A stretch of 49,066 nucleotides of DNA from the NCBI GenBank assembly GCA_009785605.1, contig WQVY01000009.1:1-49066 (forward strand), written 5' to 3'. The translations under genes were made by a program, and so were the position numbers. Numbering within the stretch: the stretch's first letter is position 1; the number at the start of each line of letters is the position of its first letter. The DNA is from Defluviitaleaceae bacterium (GTDB taxonomy: Bacteria > Bacillota > Clostridia > Lachnospirales > WQUN01). Below, piece after piece: positions 1 to 8,122 of this stretch. The notes under the pieces are model-generated. The model was not told the DNA's origin. It worked only from the letters and a program-made list of their open reading frames with translations, and made no database searches.

Positions 1-16
1 CTTTTTATGTTATATA

Positions 17-727
17 TTACAAGTACCCCGTCACTAACTGCCCGCGTGCAGCAAAGCTGTAATATGTATCCCCGGCTACGATAATATGGTCTAGCACCTT
101 TACGCCAAAATAGGCAAGCCCTTCTGTTATTTGGCGGGTAACTTCATAGTCGGCACGGGATGGTTTTAACGAGCCGCCTGGGTGGTTGTGAGCGAGTATT
201 ACATTGGCTACCTTGTCTTGGATAGCCACCTGCGCTACCTCGCGTGGGTAAACAGCGGCTTCGTCTACGGTCCCTTCAGATATGAGGGCCGTATTTTTTA
301 GCCTTAATTGGGTGTCTAGGCTAAATACATAAAAATGCTCTACAGAGTGCCCTACAAACAGGCTTATGGCGTATTCGCCAGCGGCACGCTCGCTATCAAG
401 CTTTAGTTTTTGGCTTATTTTGCTGCGGAAATAACGGTTGGATAACGCCGGTATCAAGTTTAGCAGTACGGCTACGTTTTCTGTGCAGCCTAGCCGCTGT
501 ATTAGGGCCTCCACATCTGCCTCGAACAGGTTGTGCAACGAGCCAAACTTGTTAAGCATTGCATGTGCGCGTGCGTTTGTGTCGCCCCTGGGTGTACAGT
601 AATAAAGCAACATCTCAAGTACTTCGTGGTCTGCAAAACCGTCTAGCCCACCAGTGCGGTAGCGCGCACGCATACGTTCTCTATGGCCTTCGTGAGGGTT
701 TTCTTTTTTTGGGGTCTTGTCTGCCAT
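17..727 (-). CDS. radC: RadC/JAB-domain protein
   Basis: A 236-residue RadC-family protein. The N-terminal half carries the helix-hairpin-helix-like region usual in RadC. The C-terminal half is a JAB/MPN domain with the JAMM metal-binding signature, His180-x-His182 followed by a serine and Asp193 (HNHPGGS...SRAD). Despite the old DNA-repair name, the biochemical role of RadC is not firmly established; the fold suggests a metal-dependent hydrolase. Length is normal for the family. The ATG at 727 follows a GGAGGCGGAGGG-type ribosome binding site. It lies 28 bp downstream of the polyphosphate kinase gene on the same strand and is probably cotranscribed with it. Confidence 0.93.
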   Translation of the reverse strand: MADKTPKKENPHEGHRERMRARYRTGGLDGFADHEVLEMLLYYCTPRGDTNARAHAMLNKFGSLHNLFEADVEALIQRLGCTENVAVLLNLIPALSNRYFRSKISQKLKLDSERAAGEYAISLFVGHSVEHFYVFSLDTQLRLKNTALISEGTVDEAAVYPREVAQVAIQDKVANVILAHNHPGGSLKPSRADYEVTRQITEGLAYFGVKVLDHIIVAGDTYYSFAARGQLVTGYL

Positions 728-755
728 AGTGTACCCTCCGCCTCCTGCATTTATA

Positions 756-2237
756 TTACATCAGGGCCTTGTCTAAACTGTCGGTTACTATTTTTAGCAC
801 TTTAACGCGTGCAAATTTTTTGTTGTTGGATTCTACAATACTCCAGGGCGCGTGGGGGTTGTGGGTGCGGGCCAGCATTTCGTCTACGGCATCTTCGTAC
901 TGGGGGCGTTTTTCGTGGTTGCGCCAGTCGTCTGGGGTAATCTTGTGATGCTTTTCGGGGTTGCTTTGGCGGGCGGTTAAGCGGCGGAGCTGCTCGTCTT
1001 TATCTACATGCAGCCAAAATTTGAGCAGTATAATGCCATGGTTTGTTAGATGTTCTTCCATTTCGTTAATTTCTTGATAGCCACGCTGCCATATATGCGG
1101 CGGTGTAAGCTCGTCCACCCTTTCTATAAGCACGCGCCCATACCACGAACGGTCAAAAATAGTAATGTGGCCGTCCTTGGGCATCTTCACCATAAAGCGC
1201 CATAGGTAGTGGCGTGCCAACTCGTTTGGACTGGGTGCGCCTATGGGCACAACCGCATAACAACGTGGGTCAAGCTCGCTTGTGAGGCGCTTAATATTGC
1301 CACCCTTGCCGGCGGCATCCCAACCCTCGTATACAATTACGGCAGAGCGGCGTTTTGCATACAACTTATTGCCCAGCATCCGCATACGTTGCTGGTAATA
1401 GGATAACTCATCGTCATATTCTACATCGTACAAGGCCCGGTATGGGGATATCCCTTGAAGGATGCGCGGGTAAGAGGATGCGTTTGGCTCTTTTGAAATA
1501 GTAGGTTCGGGAGTTACTATGGTGCTTTGCGTTAGTCTGTTGTTTATTGAGGTTATTATTGTGCGCAATATTTTTACGGCGGCGTGCTTCCTGTCTTCGG
1601 CTTCTATTATATGCCATGGGTTGTTTACTGTTTGCGTCCTGTTTAGTATTTTCTCGAAAAGCGACAGGTTTTGGCTGTAGTTTTTGTTTTGTTCCCAGTC
1701 GTGTGGCTTTACGCGCCATGCGGTTGTTGGGTCTTTTTCTAGCGCCTTAAAACGGCGCTTTTGTTCGTCTTGGCTTATATGCAGGAACAGTTTGATAATT
1801 AGTGCACCGTCAACGGTTAGCTGCCGCTCGAAAGCGTTTACATCATGGTAGAAGCCGTAAGCCTCTGTATTTGTCATGCCCCAATTGTCGCGGACATGGG
1901 GCATGATTAGCCTGTGCCAGCTCTTGTCCAATATTACTATCTGCCCCCTAGAGGGCATGTATGTCCAAAAACTCCAAAGGAAGGGGCGCATTAGCTTTTC
2001 TTCGTTGGTCTTGCCTGTGGTGCGTACATCAAAATAGCGCGGGTCTAGGGCATTTACCACGCGGGCAATGGACGTACCTTTGCCAGACGCGCCCCAGCCT
2101 TCGAACACGATAATCACAGGGATTTGAGCCTCGCGCAGGGTTTGCTGAAGGTTGGCAAGGGTTGCTTCCAGCTCACGCATAGATGATTTATATTCTTTTT
2201 TGTCTAGGGTTTGTTGCAGATTTATGTCTGATAGCAT
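756..2237 (-). CDS. Two-domain polyphosphate kinase 2 (polyphosphate:AMP phosphotransferase type)
   Basis: A 493-residue protein of two tandem PPK2 domains, the class II arrangement associated with polyphosphate-dependent phosphorylation of AMP. The N-terminal domain has Walker A EGWGASGKGT at residues 46-55, but its Walker B/lid region reads DKSWHR. The C-terminal domain has EGWDAAGKGG and the canonical DRSWYGR. In known class II enzymes the C-terminal domain does the catalysis, which agrees with the N-terminal motif being degraded. A longer reading frame begins at 2315. I chose the ATG at 2237 (MLSDINLQQT) because it follows a GGTGA sequence and because the extra 26 residues do not look like PPK2. 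Confidence 0.9.
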   Translation of the reverse strand: MLSDINLQQTLDKKEYKSSMRELEATLANLQQTLREAQIPVIIVFEGWGASGKGTSIARVVNALDPRYFDVRTTGKTNEEKLMRPFLWSFWTYMPSRGQIVILDKSWHRLIMPHVRDNWGMTNTEAYGFYHDVNAFERQLTVDGALIIKLFLHISQDEQKRRFKALEKDPTTAWRVKPHDWEQNKNYSQNLSLFEKILNRTQTVNNPWHIIEAEDRKHAAVKILRTIITSINNRLTQSTIVTPEPTISKEPNASSYPRILQGISPYRALYDVEYDDELSYYQQRMRMLGNKLYAKRRSAVIVYEGWDAAGKGGNIKRLTSELDPRCYAVVPIGAPSPNELARHYLWRFMVKMPKDGHITIFDRSWYGRVLIERVDELTPPHIWQRGYQEINEMEEHLTNHGIILLKFWLHVDKDEQLRRLTARQSNPEKHHKITPDDWRNHEKRPQYEDAVDEMLARTHNPHAPWSIVESNNKKFARVKVLKIVTDSLDKALM

Positions 2238-2327
2238 ATTTTCACCGTTTTCGTGTGGGTTTTGTTGCGAGTAGGAGTATACCACAGCTTGTAACACAAT
2301 TGGGACAAACGGCATATTGTATGACTA

Positions 2328-2388
2328 GGAACACCTTAACCGGGGTTCCATGATATAGATTAGGCGCCGGGTGGGTTACGGGACCCGG
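2328..2388 (+). other. GC-rich structured leader of unknown class
   Basis: Two hairpins are visible upstream of the small gene at 2462. GGAAC (2328-2332) can pair with GTTCC (2345-2349), and CCGGGT (2367-2372) with ACCCGG (2383-2388). The stretch is clearly more GC-rich than its surroundings and could be a 5' untranslated regulatory RNA. It matches no riboswitch consensus that I recognise. Confidence 0.35.
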
Positions 2389-2461
2389 GGCAAGAGACCG
2401 TACAGTCAACTGCTTTGCGGCATCCTGCCCGGTGTCAACAAATATTGAAAGGAGGATAACC

Positions 2462-2851
2462 ATGGGCGAATTTTTACTTGAAAGTTTAGGGCGTTATATT
2501 GGCCATACGGTTACCATATTTACCACAAGCGGTGGCTTATCAGGCAATGGTTTTACAGGTGTACTTGCCGGAATTTGCGGTTGCACCGTTAAGCTTATAA
2601 CCGACATTGGCGCACCACCATCTTGCCCCATTGGCAGTGCATGTTGCGGTGGCTTCTTCGAAGACGAATTTGAAGAAGGCGGCTGCGAAGGCATTGGTAT
2701 GGGTGCCGGCTGGTGCGGCATGTGGGGCCGTTGCCGCGGCGAAGGCCGCAGAGGCCGCGGACGCAGGCGCTGGGGCGGCCGCAACTGGCTTGGCTCTGTC
2801 ACAGAGATTCCTATAGATAAAATTGCAAGCTTTACACACAATGCTATATAA
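2462..2851 (+). CDS. Conserved small Gly/Arg/Cys-rich protein, function unknown
   Basis: A 129-residue protein. The N-terminal 60 residues form a compact hydrophobic domain rich in beta-type residues (GRYIGHTVTIFTTSGG, GFTGVLAG, VKLITDIGAPPSCPIG), which suggests an Sm-like or small-barrel fold. A low-complexity middle follows, first acidic and Cys-rich, then Arg/Gly-rich. The C-terminus is again ordered (WLGSVTEIPIDKIASF). Conserved ends around a variable linker resemble clostridial small proteins of unknown role, possibly cell-surface or spore related, but that is a guess. The ATG at 2462 follows AAAGGAGG. The gene has its own promoter region and diverges from the PPK2 gene. Confidence 0.75.
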   Translation: MGEFLLESLGRYIGHTVTIFTTSGGLSGNGFTGVLAGICGCTVKLITDIGAPPSCPIGSACCGGFFEDEFEEGGCEGIGMGAGWCGMWGRCRGEGRRGRGRRRWGGRNWLGSVTEIPIDKIASFTHNAI

Positions 2852-2896
2852 GCCCCTTAGGGTTAATACACATATGATAAAAATCTGATATACAAA

Positions 2897-2942
2897 AACC
2901 CCCCATAAGATAAGGCTTTTACGGCCATGTCTTATGGGGGTT
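2897..2942. terminator. Rho-independent terminator between convergent genes
   Basis: CCCCCATAAGA and TCTTATGGGGG form a stem with a loop of about 19 nt. On the minus strand the stem is followed by TTTTTG, so it terminates the long minus-strand run that ends at 2947. It may also serve the small plus-strand gene. Confidence 0.8.
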
Positions 2943-2946
2943 ATTA

Positions 2947-3951
2947 TCAGTTTTTAACTATTATACTCTCGACTTGCCAGTCGCTCCCTGGCACCATGTT
3001 TAGCATGACGGGCCCGGTAATACCCTCGCCGTCAAGGCTTACAAACCTTGCACACAAAATTTGGTCGCCCATGCGCCACATGTTCATGGGGTCGAAGCCT
3101 GTTAATTTTGCGTCCTTTACTATGACATTTTTGTTGGCGGCTAAGAAATCATCAAACTTGGCTTTTTTGGTTGCGTAGTATTTGCTAAAGCTGTCCGCTA
3201 TGGTGTCTGTCATGGATATTACTTCAAATAGTGAGCTGTCTTTGCCTAGCAGGTGATAAAAATCTACACCCAGCTTCTTTAGTGTAAGACAAAGCACTGC
3301 GCCGGTAAAGTAAGACATATATCTTACAGAGAATAATTTTTCCCCAGGGTTGCTTAGTGTTTGCAAGTGATTTTGGTTTATATGCTTCTCAAATTTTTCT
3401 GGTGAAAGCTGCATTAGTGCGCAAAGTCCGGCAAACTCTGCCGTGCCTTCGCCGGTTTCGCACCAAAACTCGTGTGCTGCTACGTCTCCCAGTAGCTGGG
3501 CACGTGATTTTCTTAGACTTATAAAATCTGCAAGTGCGTCATGGTCGCTTTTTGTATATGCGCGTAGTAGTAGTTTAATTTCTGCGGCTTTTATGCGGTA
3601 TGTGGTTAAATCGTCTGGGTATCGCATTAGTGTCATCTCGTTTGCGCCGCGCCCTTCCCAGGCTCCCTGGAAACCGTGGAACATCTCATGCACCAGGTTG
3701 GACGCAAGTATTTGTATGTCTTCTTCTGCGGGATTTTCTACAATCCAGGTTGCCAACATTTCGCCTTCATATGTGATGACTGTGTTGGCCCAAAACCCGT
3801 CGCCCAGCGGGGCCTCGCGGCCATCTAGGTAAACTTGGTCTTTGCCAACTAAGGCAAAGGGCACAGGCTTGGTCCATCCTGGCCAGATAGCGTTAAAATC
3901 TACGCGGTTTAGTTCTGCTTTAACTGCTGTATATAGCTCTCTCATGTTCAT
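2947..3951 (-). CDS. Putative zinc-dependent peptidase (HExxH), unknown family
   Basis: A 334-residue protein without a signal peptide or membrane segment. His88-Glu89-x-x-His92 (VHEMFHGFQ) is a classical zincin motif. A plausible third ligand is Glu168 in CETGEGTAEFAG, about 75 residues further on. I infer a cytoplasmic metallopeptidase but cannot name the substrate. The start at 3951 is the ATG with GGGGG seven bases upstream; a TTG six bases further upstream would overlap the preceding stop. It follows the HTH gene almost without a gap, so the two are probably translated together and the HTH protein may be its partner or regulator. Confidence 0.7.
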   Translation of the reverse strand: MNMRELYTAVKAELNRVDFNAIWPGWTKPVPFALVGKDQVYLDGREAPLGDGFWANTVITYEGEMLATWIVENPAEEDIQILASNLVHEMFHGFQGAWEGRGANEMTLMRYPDDLTTYRIKAAEIKLLLRAYTKSDHDALADFISLRKSRAQLLGDVAAHEFWCETGEGTAEFAGLCALMQLSPEKFEKHINQNHLQTLSNPGEKLFSVRYMSYFTGAVLCLTLKKLGVDFYHLLGKDSSLFEVISMTDTIADSFSKYYATKKAKFDDFLAANKNVIVKDAKLTGFDPMNMWRMGDQILCARFVSLDGEGITGPVMLNMVPGSDWQVESIIVKN

Positions 3952-3953
3952 GC

Positions 3954-4427
3954 TCAATCCCCCTGTTTTTTCTCTAAAATTTTCATCGCTTCGCCTATAT
4001 AGCGGGGCGAGCCAAATAGAATAAAGCGGGCGCAGCCTTCTTTTTCGTTGTAGCCATATGACATGCGGTTAGAATGGGCATTGTCGGACTTGGCCATAGT
4101 ACCTGGCAGCATTATCAGCTCATCTTTAATTGTTTTTACAGCCTCTATAGGTTTATAGATATCAATAATGGTGCATGTTTGAATCTCGCCAGAGTACTCT
4201 GTAAAGATACCCTCCAAGAAGTCTAGTACATCTTGCTTCTTTTCTGATTTTATCTTGTCGTTTACTCCGCCTTGGTTCATAAATTTGCCGATGTCATCCT
4301 CTGTAAAGCGCCATTGGCCGCCTATCTTGCGCCCGGTTAGCTGGCCATCTTTCAAATAATTGCGGATAGTACGTGTGGTAAACATTGTCATGGTTGCGAT
4401 GTCGTCTACTGTGTAGAATTTTTCCAT
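3954..4427 (-). CDS. Excisionase/MerR-like HTH DNA-binding protein
   Basis: A 157-residue protein. The first 55 residues form a winged-helix domain of the excisionase type (YTVDDIATMT, TRTIRNYLKDGQLTGRKIGGQWRFTEDDI). The C-terminal 90 residues look like a separate alpha/beta sensor domain (IQTCTIIDIYKP ... RFILFGSP) of unknown ligand. The ATG at 4427 has AAAGGAGG at ideal distance; a longer frame beginning at 4466 is not needed. It lies directly upstream of the putative zinc peptidase. HTH and peptidase pairs sometimes act as a repressor and its antagonist, but nothing in this sequence proves that here. Confidence 0.72.
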   Translation of the reverse strand: MEKFYTVDDIATMTMFTTRTIRNYLKDGQLTGRKIGGQWRFTEDDIGKFMNQGGVNDKIKSEKKQDVLDFLEGIFTEYSGEIQTCTIIDIYKPIEAVKTIKDELIMLPGTMAKSDNAHSNRMSYGYNEKEGCARFILFGSPRYIGEAMKILEKKQGD

Positions 4428-4542
4428 ATTGTTTCCTCCTTTCTTGTTTCCTTCCTTTGATTTCATTGTATTTCATGTATTTTCATATGTCAAGTATGTA
4501 TATGCACTTATTTTCATTAATATTCATATGCATAAAAAATAC

Positions 4543-5169
4543 CTATGCAGTGCGCATAGGCATTTGGCCGTACCATTTGTTTAACTCTTTAGTGTCACAA
4601 TACCCTAGCAGTACAGTTACGTCTTGAAATAATTCCGGGACAAGCCCATATGAGGTCATTCTTGCATGCCCTTCAAGGATGATATAACGCTCCTCGTGCT
4701 TATCTGTTAAAAATATTAATGGCGGAAATTTGTGCCCTTGTTTTAATTTTTCTGCACCTTTTATTGAGCCATCGTTGGGTACATCATATACGGTTTTACC
4801 GGACAAAATGGTCTTTGCTGCTTCTAGGGGTGAGCCTGTGTAGTTGGAGAGTTCATTCCAGTAGCTGTATTCTATATATATGATTTTGGGAATATCATCT
4901 CTGTCAAATTTGGTCCATACCCATTCGATATTTGTTGGGAAATTTTCGAACAGCTCTTCATTGTTGTACCCTCTAAAGCGCCTTAATATTTCTGCCCTTG
5001 TGGCATTTTCTTGTTGAGATGTGATATTTGCGTTGGTGATAATGCTCTTGCAAATGTGCATTTCTTTTAGCACTGCCTCTATACTATCGTTGAACCGCTC
5101 TGACTCGATTTCCATTTTTAGAAATTCATAGACCATTTCATTTTCATTTGACGGCCTTATTTTTCGCAT
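4543..5169 (-). CDS. Conserved hypothetical protein, possible ParB/sulfiredoxin-like fold
   Basis: A 208-residue soluble protein. I do not recognise the family with certainty. The C-terminal half contains FPPLIFLTDKHEERYIILEG followed by HARMTSYGL. This resembles the pattern of ParB-like and sulfiredoxin-like domains, in which a proposed value is followed by (D/E)G-H-x-R, but the usual downstream helices are hard to trace. The ATG at 5169 follows GGGGGAAGGA. It lies 24 bp downstream of the methyltransferase gene and is probably in the same transcript. Confidence 0.5.
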   Translation of the reverse strand: MRKIRPSNENEMVYEFLKMEIESERFNDSIEAVLKEMHICKSIITNANITSQQENATRAEILRRFRGYNNEELFENFPTNIEWVWTKFDRDDIPKIIYIEYSYWNELSNYTGSPLEAAKTILSGKTVYDVPNDGSIKGAEKLKQGHKFPPLIFLTDKHEERYIILEGHARMTSYGLVPELFQDVTVLLGYCDTKELNKWYGQMPMRTA

Positions 5170-5193
5170 ATTTTATTCCTTCCCCCGTACGTA

Positions 5194-5958
5194 CTACTCG
5201 GCTATCTTTGTTGCCTCTACAACCAAAATCGATGGATAACGTGTTCTTATCTTTATTTCATTTTCATCAAAATCGTGGTCATCGGGCAATGGAGTGATGG
5301 GGAACAATTCTTCCATACGTGTTGCATAAAGGCGGTTGACGGCTAAACCGTTTATATAATCGCTTAACTGCCTACGATATGTTGTAAAAACATATGAATC
5401 GTCTTTATTCCATTTCCATTCGACCGGACCCCTATAGTTATAGTTGGGATTTGCTTTTTCTTCCGGCCACAGTTCCGTAGCTCCAATGCAAAACATCATG
5501 GGGTGAGTACAGCAAAAGACAAATCGTCCGCCTTTTTTCAAAACCCTGCTGACTTCGGAGCAAACTTTATTAAAATCCTCCACATAATCTAATGCCGACA
5601 TAGAAATTACTAGGTCCATAACACCAGTTTCAACAAACGATAAATCCGCCATGTCTGAACATTTGAATTTTATGTTTACTCCCGCACTTTTTGCAACTTG
5701 CATTCCGATGTTTAATTGCTCTTGTGATATATCTGAGCAGGTTACGTTCGCACCTTTGCGTGCTAATGCAATCCCACAATTGCAGGAGCCCGAGCCAATT
5801 TCTAGAACGTTAAGGCCTTTAACATTGCCAATAATATTTAAATCCTTGTTGGTTGGATATTCATAACTGCCAAAGTCAATATCGTCTAATGATAAATAGC
5901 CCTCTACATAAAAGCGTTGTGCGTGCTTGTCCCATGACTCTTTGTTTGTATTGCTCAT
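5194..5958 (-). CDS. Class I SAM-dependent methyltransferase
   Basis: A 254-residue enzyme with the Rossmann-type methyltransferase fold. Motif I is VLEIGSGSCNCGIAL at about residues 49-63. The acidic residue at the end of strand 2 is in CSDIS, motif II/III is DLVISMSALDYV, and post-motif is VLKKGGRFVFCCTHPMMF. The closest general family is the UbiE/COQ5-like group, which methylates small molecules or tRNA; the substrate cannot be told from the sequence. Its start follows AAGGAGG with a rather long 10-nt spacer. Neighbours are accessory genes of unknown role. Confidence 0.85.
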   Translation of the reverse strand: MSNTNKESWDKHAQRFYVEGYLSLDDIDFGSYEYPTNKDLNIIGNVKGLNVLEIGSGSCNCGIALARKGANVTCSDISQEQLNIGMQVAKSAGVNIKFKCSDMADLSFVETGVMDLVISMSALDYVEDFNKVCSEVSRVLKKGGRFVFCCTHPMMFCIGATELWPEEKANPNYNYRGPVEWKWNKDDSYVFTTYRRQLSDYINGLAVNRLYATRMEELFPITPLPDDHDFDENEIKIRTRYPSILVVEATKIAE

Positions 5959-5994
5959 TTAACTCATGCCTCCTTCTTCGGCAGAGTATATTCG

Positions 5995-6474
5995 CTACAC
6001 CCCTGCTCGTCCACCCTCAATATCACTTTTAATTCCATCAAACATCTTCTTCAAGCAGTTGTATGTTTCTGCATCTGGGTCATAAATCCCCAAAAAACTG
6101 CCGCATAGGTTGTCAAAGACTTTCCCAAAAATATTTTTGCTTATTCCTGGGCTGCAGTTGCCGCAACCAGTTATTTCGCAGGGGCGTACATTTTTCCAGA
6201 TAATTTCTTTAACCTGTTCTTCTATCGGGTATTGCGCACTTTCCCACTCGCTTGGTAAAAGGTTAATAAACATATCAAAGCTTGCCACGTCATCGTTGAC
6301 TTCGACATTTATGGTAAACAAGTCCTTGCCCTTGTACGTGGGGTGCCAAAATAAGTTGTCTGATTCATGGAAGGCAACACCGTTTGCTTTTAGATACGCA
6401 ATAAAATCGAGTGCATTTTTTTGTGCCTCGCCCTTGAGGTGGTCGTTGATTGCTTTTTCGATTGTGATGTGCAT
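5995..6474 (-). CDS. Conserved small cysteine-motif protein, function unknown
   Basis: A 159-residue soluble protein beginning ITIEKAINDHLKGEAQKNALDFIAYL. It has a central beta-rich part and a cysteine cluster CEITGCGNCSPG at about residues 98-109 that could bind a metal. Similar single-domain proteins occur next to MerR and AraC regulators with effector-binding domains in Clostridia, but I know no biochemical role. The ATG at 6474 follows AAGGAGG. The gene lies 21 bp downstream of the 514-residue MerR-type regulator, so it is likely controlled by it. Confidence 0.6.
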   Translation of the reverse strand: MHITIEKAINDHLKGEAQKNALDFIAYLKANGVAFHESDNLFWHPTYKGKDLFTINVEVNDDVASFDMFINLLPSEWESAQYPIEEQVKEIIWKNVRPCEITGCGNCSPGISKNIFGKVFDNLCGSFLGIYDPDAETYNCLKKMFDGIKSDIEGGRAGV

Positions 6475-6495
6475 TATTATTCCTCCTTGGTTTAT

Positions 6496-8040
6496 CTATG
6501 GCCTAACCGGATACCAGTCATACAACGTGCTTGTCATGTCGCGCTCGGCAACCAGTACCGCTGCTGTAATATTGCCGCCCGGGTATACAGTCATCATACC
6601 AGTTATGATGTCGCAGTTAAATTTATATCCTAGCTTTTGCGCTGCTATATGGACATTGTCACCGATGTGGAACGCTGAGCCTTTAGTATATTCGAAAATG
6701 ACCCACTTGGATGCATCAATCTTTTGGATATAAGGGTTATGCTTCATTAGCGCGTTTATATCTGTTATATCTGGCTCAAGAATACCGAAAGTTAGACGCT
6801 GCCCGCCCGTTAGGTCTGCTTCATAATCTACAGAGTGATAGTGGTATATTGGGGCATTGGGCTTCCTATATTCGTTTAAAATATCCAACCGGCCATCGTT
6901 TTTTATTTCTTGGATAAATTGCTCATGGCCATAGTCGTCAGATAGTATTGTTGTAAACCCAATTAATGTTATTTTATTTTTTTGTACATGCCATGCTTTT
7001 ACGCCACATTTTTCTACGCTGCCTGTTATTTCTTTCGGTATTTCCTCTATGGCTTTGTATGGTTTTATAGGGAATAACATTTCCCATTGTACATCGCAAA
7101 AGTTGGGGTCTTGTACATTGTGATAGTAATTTAAATGCTCAAGAAAGTTAAACTCCAGCCCTGCAAAGCTGCTTATGTCCTGTAGCGGTGGGTCAATTCG
7201 TGTGAAGTCACCGTCATATTGGTAAACCTCGCTATTGGTTATCCATGCATATACCCGCTTATAGTCATACCAATTAACATCAAGTGCTGTTACATACATG
7301 CCGCCGTGTAAGCGCTTTTTTACAAGCGGTTCAGGGACTTCTAACTCGCATGGGATAGATACACACATTTCAAACCCATCATCATTTTCGGTTGGGTGGT
7401 AAAATCCTAGCTGGCGTATATCTGGTTTTACTTGATAAATGTTATTGTTTCTTACAAACTCATCAACTATTTTTGCAGCGTTTTCTTTTGGGTTTTCTCC
7501 AATATGCCTATATGAAGCGATGGTCATGGGCGGTATAAACACCACTCTTGCATTATCTAGTTTGGTTAAGACTTCTGACGCTTGGTTTAGGTCGTTGAGG
7601 CTAATCTTCTCCTTGGTATTTTTTTGGACCAAGGAGAGGGGGGCAGTCAACTCTAATATTGCATCGCTGGTTATGTACTTGAGATTTAACTGGATATTGG
7701 TTTTTTCTTCAAGCTCAATTACAAACCTGTCCAAAATCTTTTTTATTGTGGACAAGGCAGTAATTTCTACATCCAGCTCTTGGATGCTTTTTTTGAAGAT
7801 ATCTACGACGGTGGTCGCGCTGGGGTTACTCAAAATAGTGCGTATCTGCTTTACTGGGATTTGTAATTTGCGCAGCACAATAATTTGTTGCAGACGCTCA
7901 ACAGTAGCGGCATCATAAACCCTGTATGAGTAGCCTTCTATCCGCTGGCTCTTTATAAGACCGCTTTGCTCATAGTAGCTTAACATCCTTTTAGAAATAC
8001 CATGTGTTTTTGAAATGGTGCTAACCGTTTGTAGTCCCAT
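6496..8040 (-). CDS. MerR-family regulator with two effector-binding regions
   Basis: A 514-residue protein. Residues 1-70 are a MerR winged helix (SKTHGISKRMLSYYEQSGLI, YRVYDAATVERLQQIIVLRKL), followed by a dimerisation coiled coil to about residue 125. The rest is much longer than in ordinary MerR proteins. It contains one GyrI/BmrR-like effector-binding domain (about 165-350) and a second region (about 360-514) with a similar fold pattern, ending YPVRP. Such domains bind drugs or other hydrophobic ligands. The ATG at 8040 has GGGGG eight bases upstream; an upstream in-frame ATG at 8073 has no such site. It is homologous along its N-terminal half to the regulator at 8821-9810. Confidence 0.85.
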   Translation of the reverse strand: MGLQTVSTISKTHGISKRMLSYYEQSGLIKSQRIEGYSYRVYDAATVERLQQIIVLRKLQIPVKQIRTILSNPSATTVVDIFKKSIQELDVEITALSTIKKILDRFVIELEEKTNIQLNLKYITSDAILELTAPLSLVQKNTKEKISLNDLNQASEVLTKLDNARVVFIPPMTIASYRHIGENPKENAAKIVDEFVRNNNIYQVKPDIRQLGFYHPTENDDGFEMCVSIPCELEVPEPLVKKRLHGGMYVTALDVNWYDYKRVYAWITNSEVYQYDGDFTRIDPPLQDISSFAGLEFNFLEHLNYYHNVQDPNFCDVQWEMLFPIKPYKAIEEIPKEITGSVEKCGVKAWHVQKNKITLIGFTTILSDDYGHEQFIQEIKNDGRLDILNEYRKPNAPIYHYHSVDYEADLTGGQRLTFGILEPDITDINALMKHNPYIQKIDASKWVIFEYTKGSAFHIGDNVHIAAQKLGYKFNCDIITGMMTVYPGGNITAAVLVAERDMTSTLYDWYPVRP

Positions 8041-8061
8041 GCTCGCGCCCCCTCTTGCTAG

Positions 8062-8092
8062 AGCATAAACCATTACATCGTGTATCAGTCAA
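8062..8092 (-). promoter_or_regulatory. MerR-type promoter with 19-bp spacer
   Basis: Reading the minus strand, TTGACT (8092-8087) and TATGCT (8067-8062) are separated by exactly 19 bp. The spacer contains ACACGATGT, a short near-palindrome. A 19-bp spacer with a dyad is the hallmark of promoters that MerR proteins activate by DNA untwisting. The gene just downstream is itself a MerR protein, so autoregulation is likely. Confidence 0.55.
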
Positions 8093-8122
8093 GCACATTT
8101 TTTACCACTTATGCACAAGTTC

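Noticed and set aside
1414-1750. Reading frames on both strands within the PPK2 gene
   Set aside because: The PPK2 frame has continuous family motifs; the others have no ribosome site or recognisable domains.
2494-2841. Long minus-strand reading frames opposite the small Gly/Arg-rich gene
   Set aside because: They are by-products of its GC-rich, biased codons; the plus-strand gene has the ribosome site and conserved ends.
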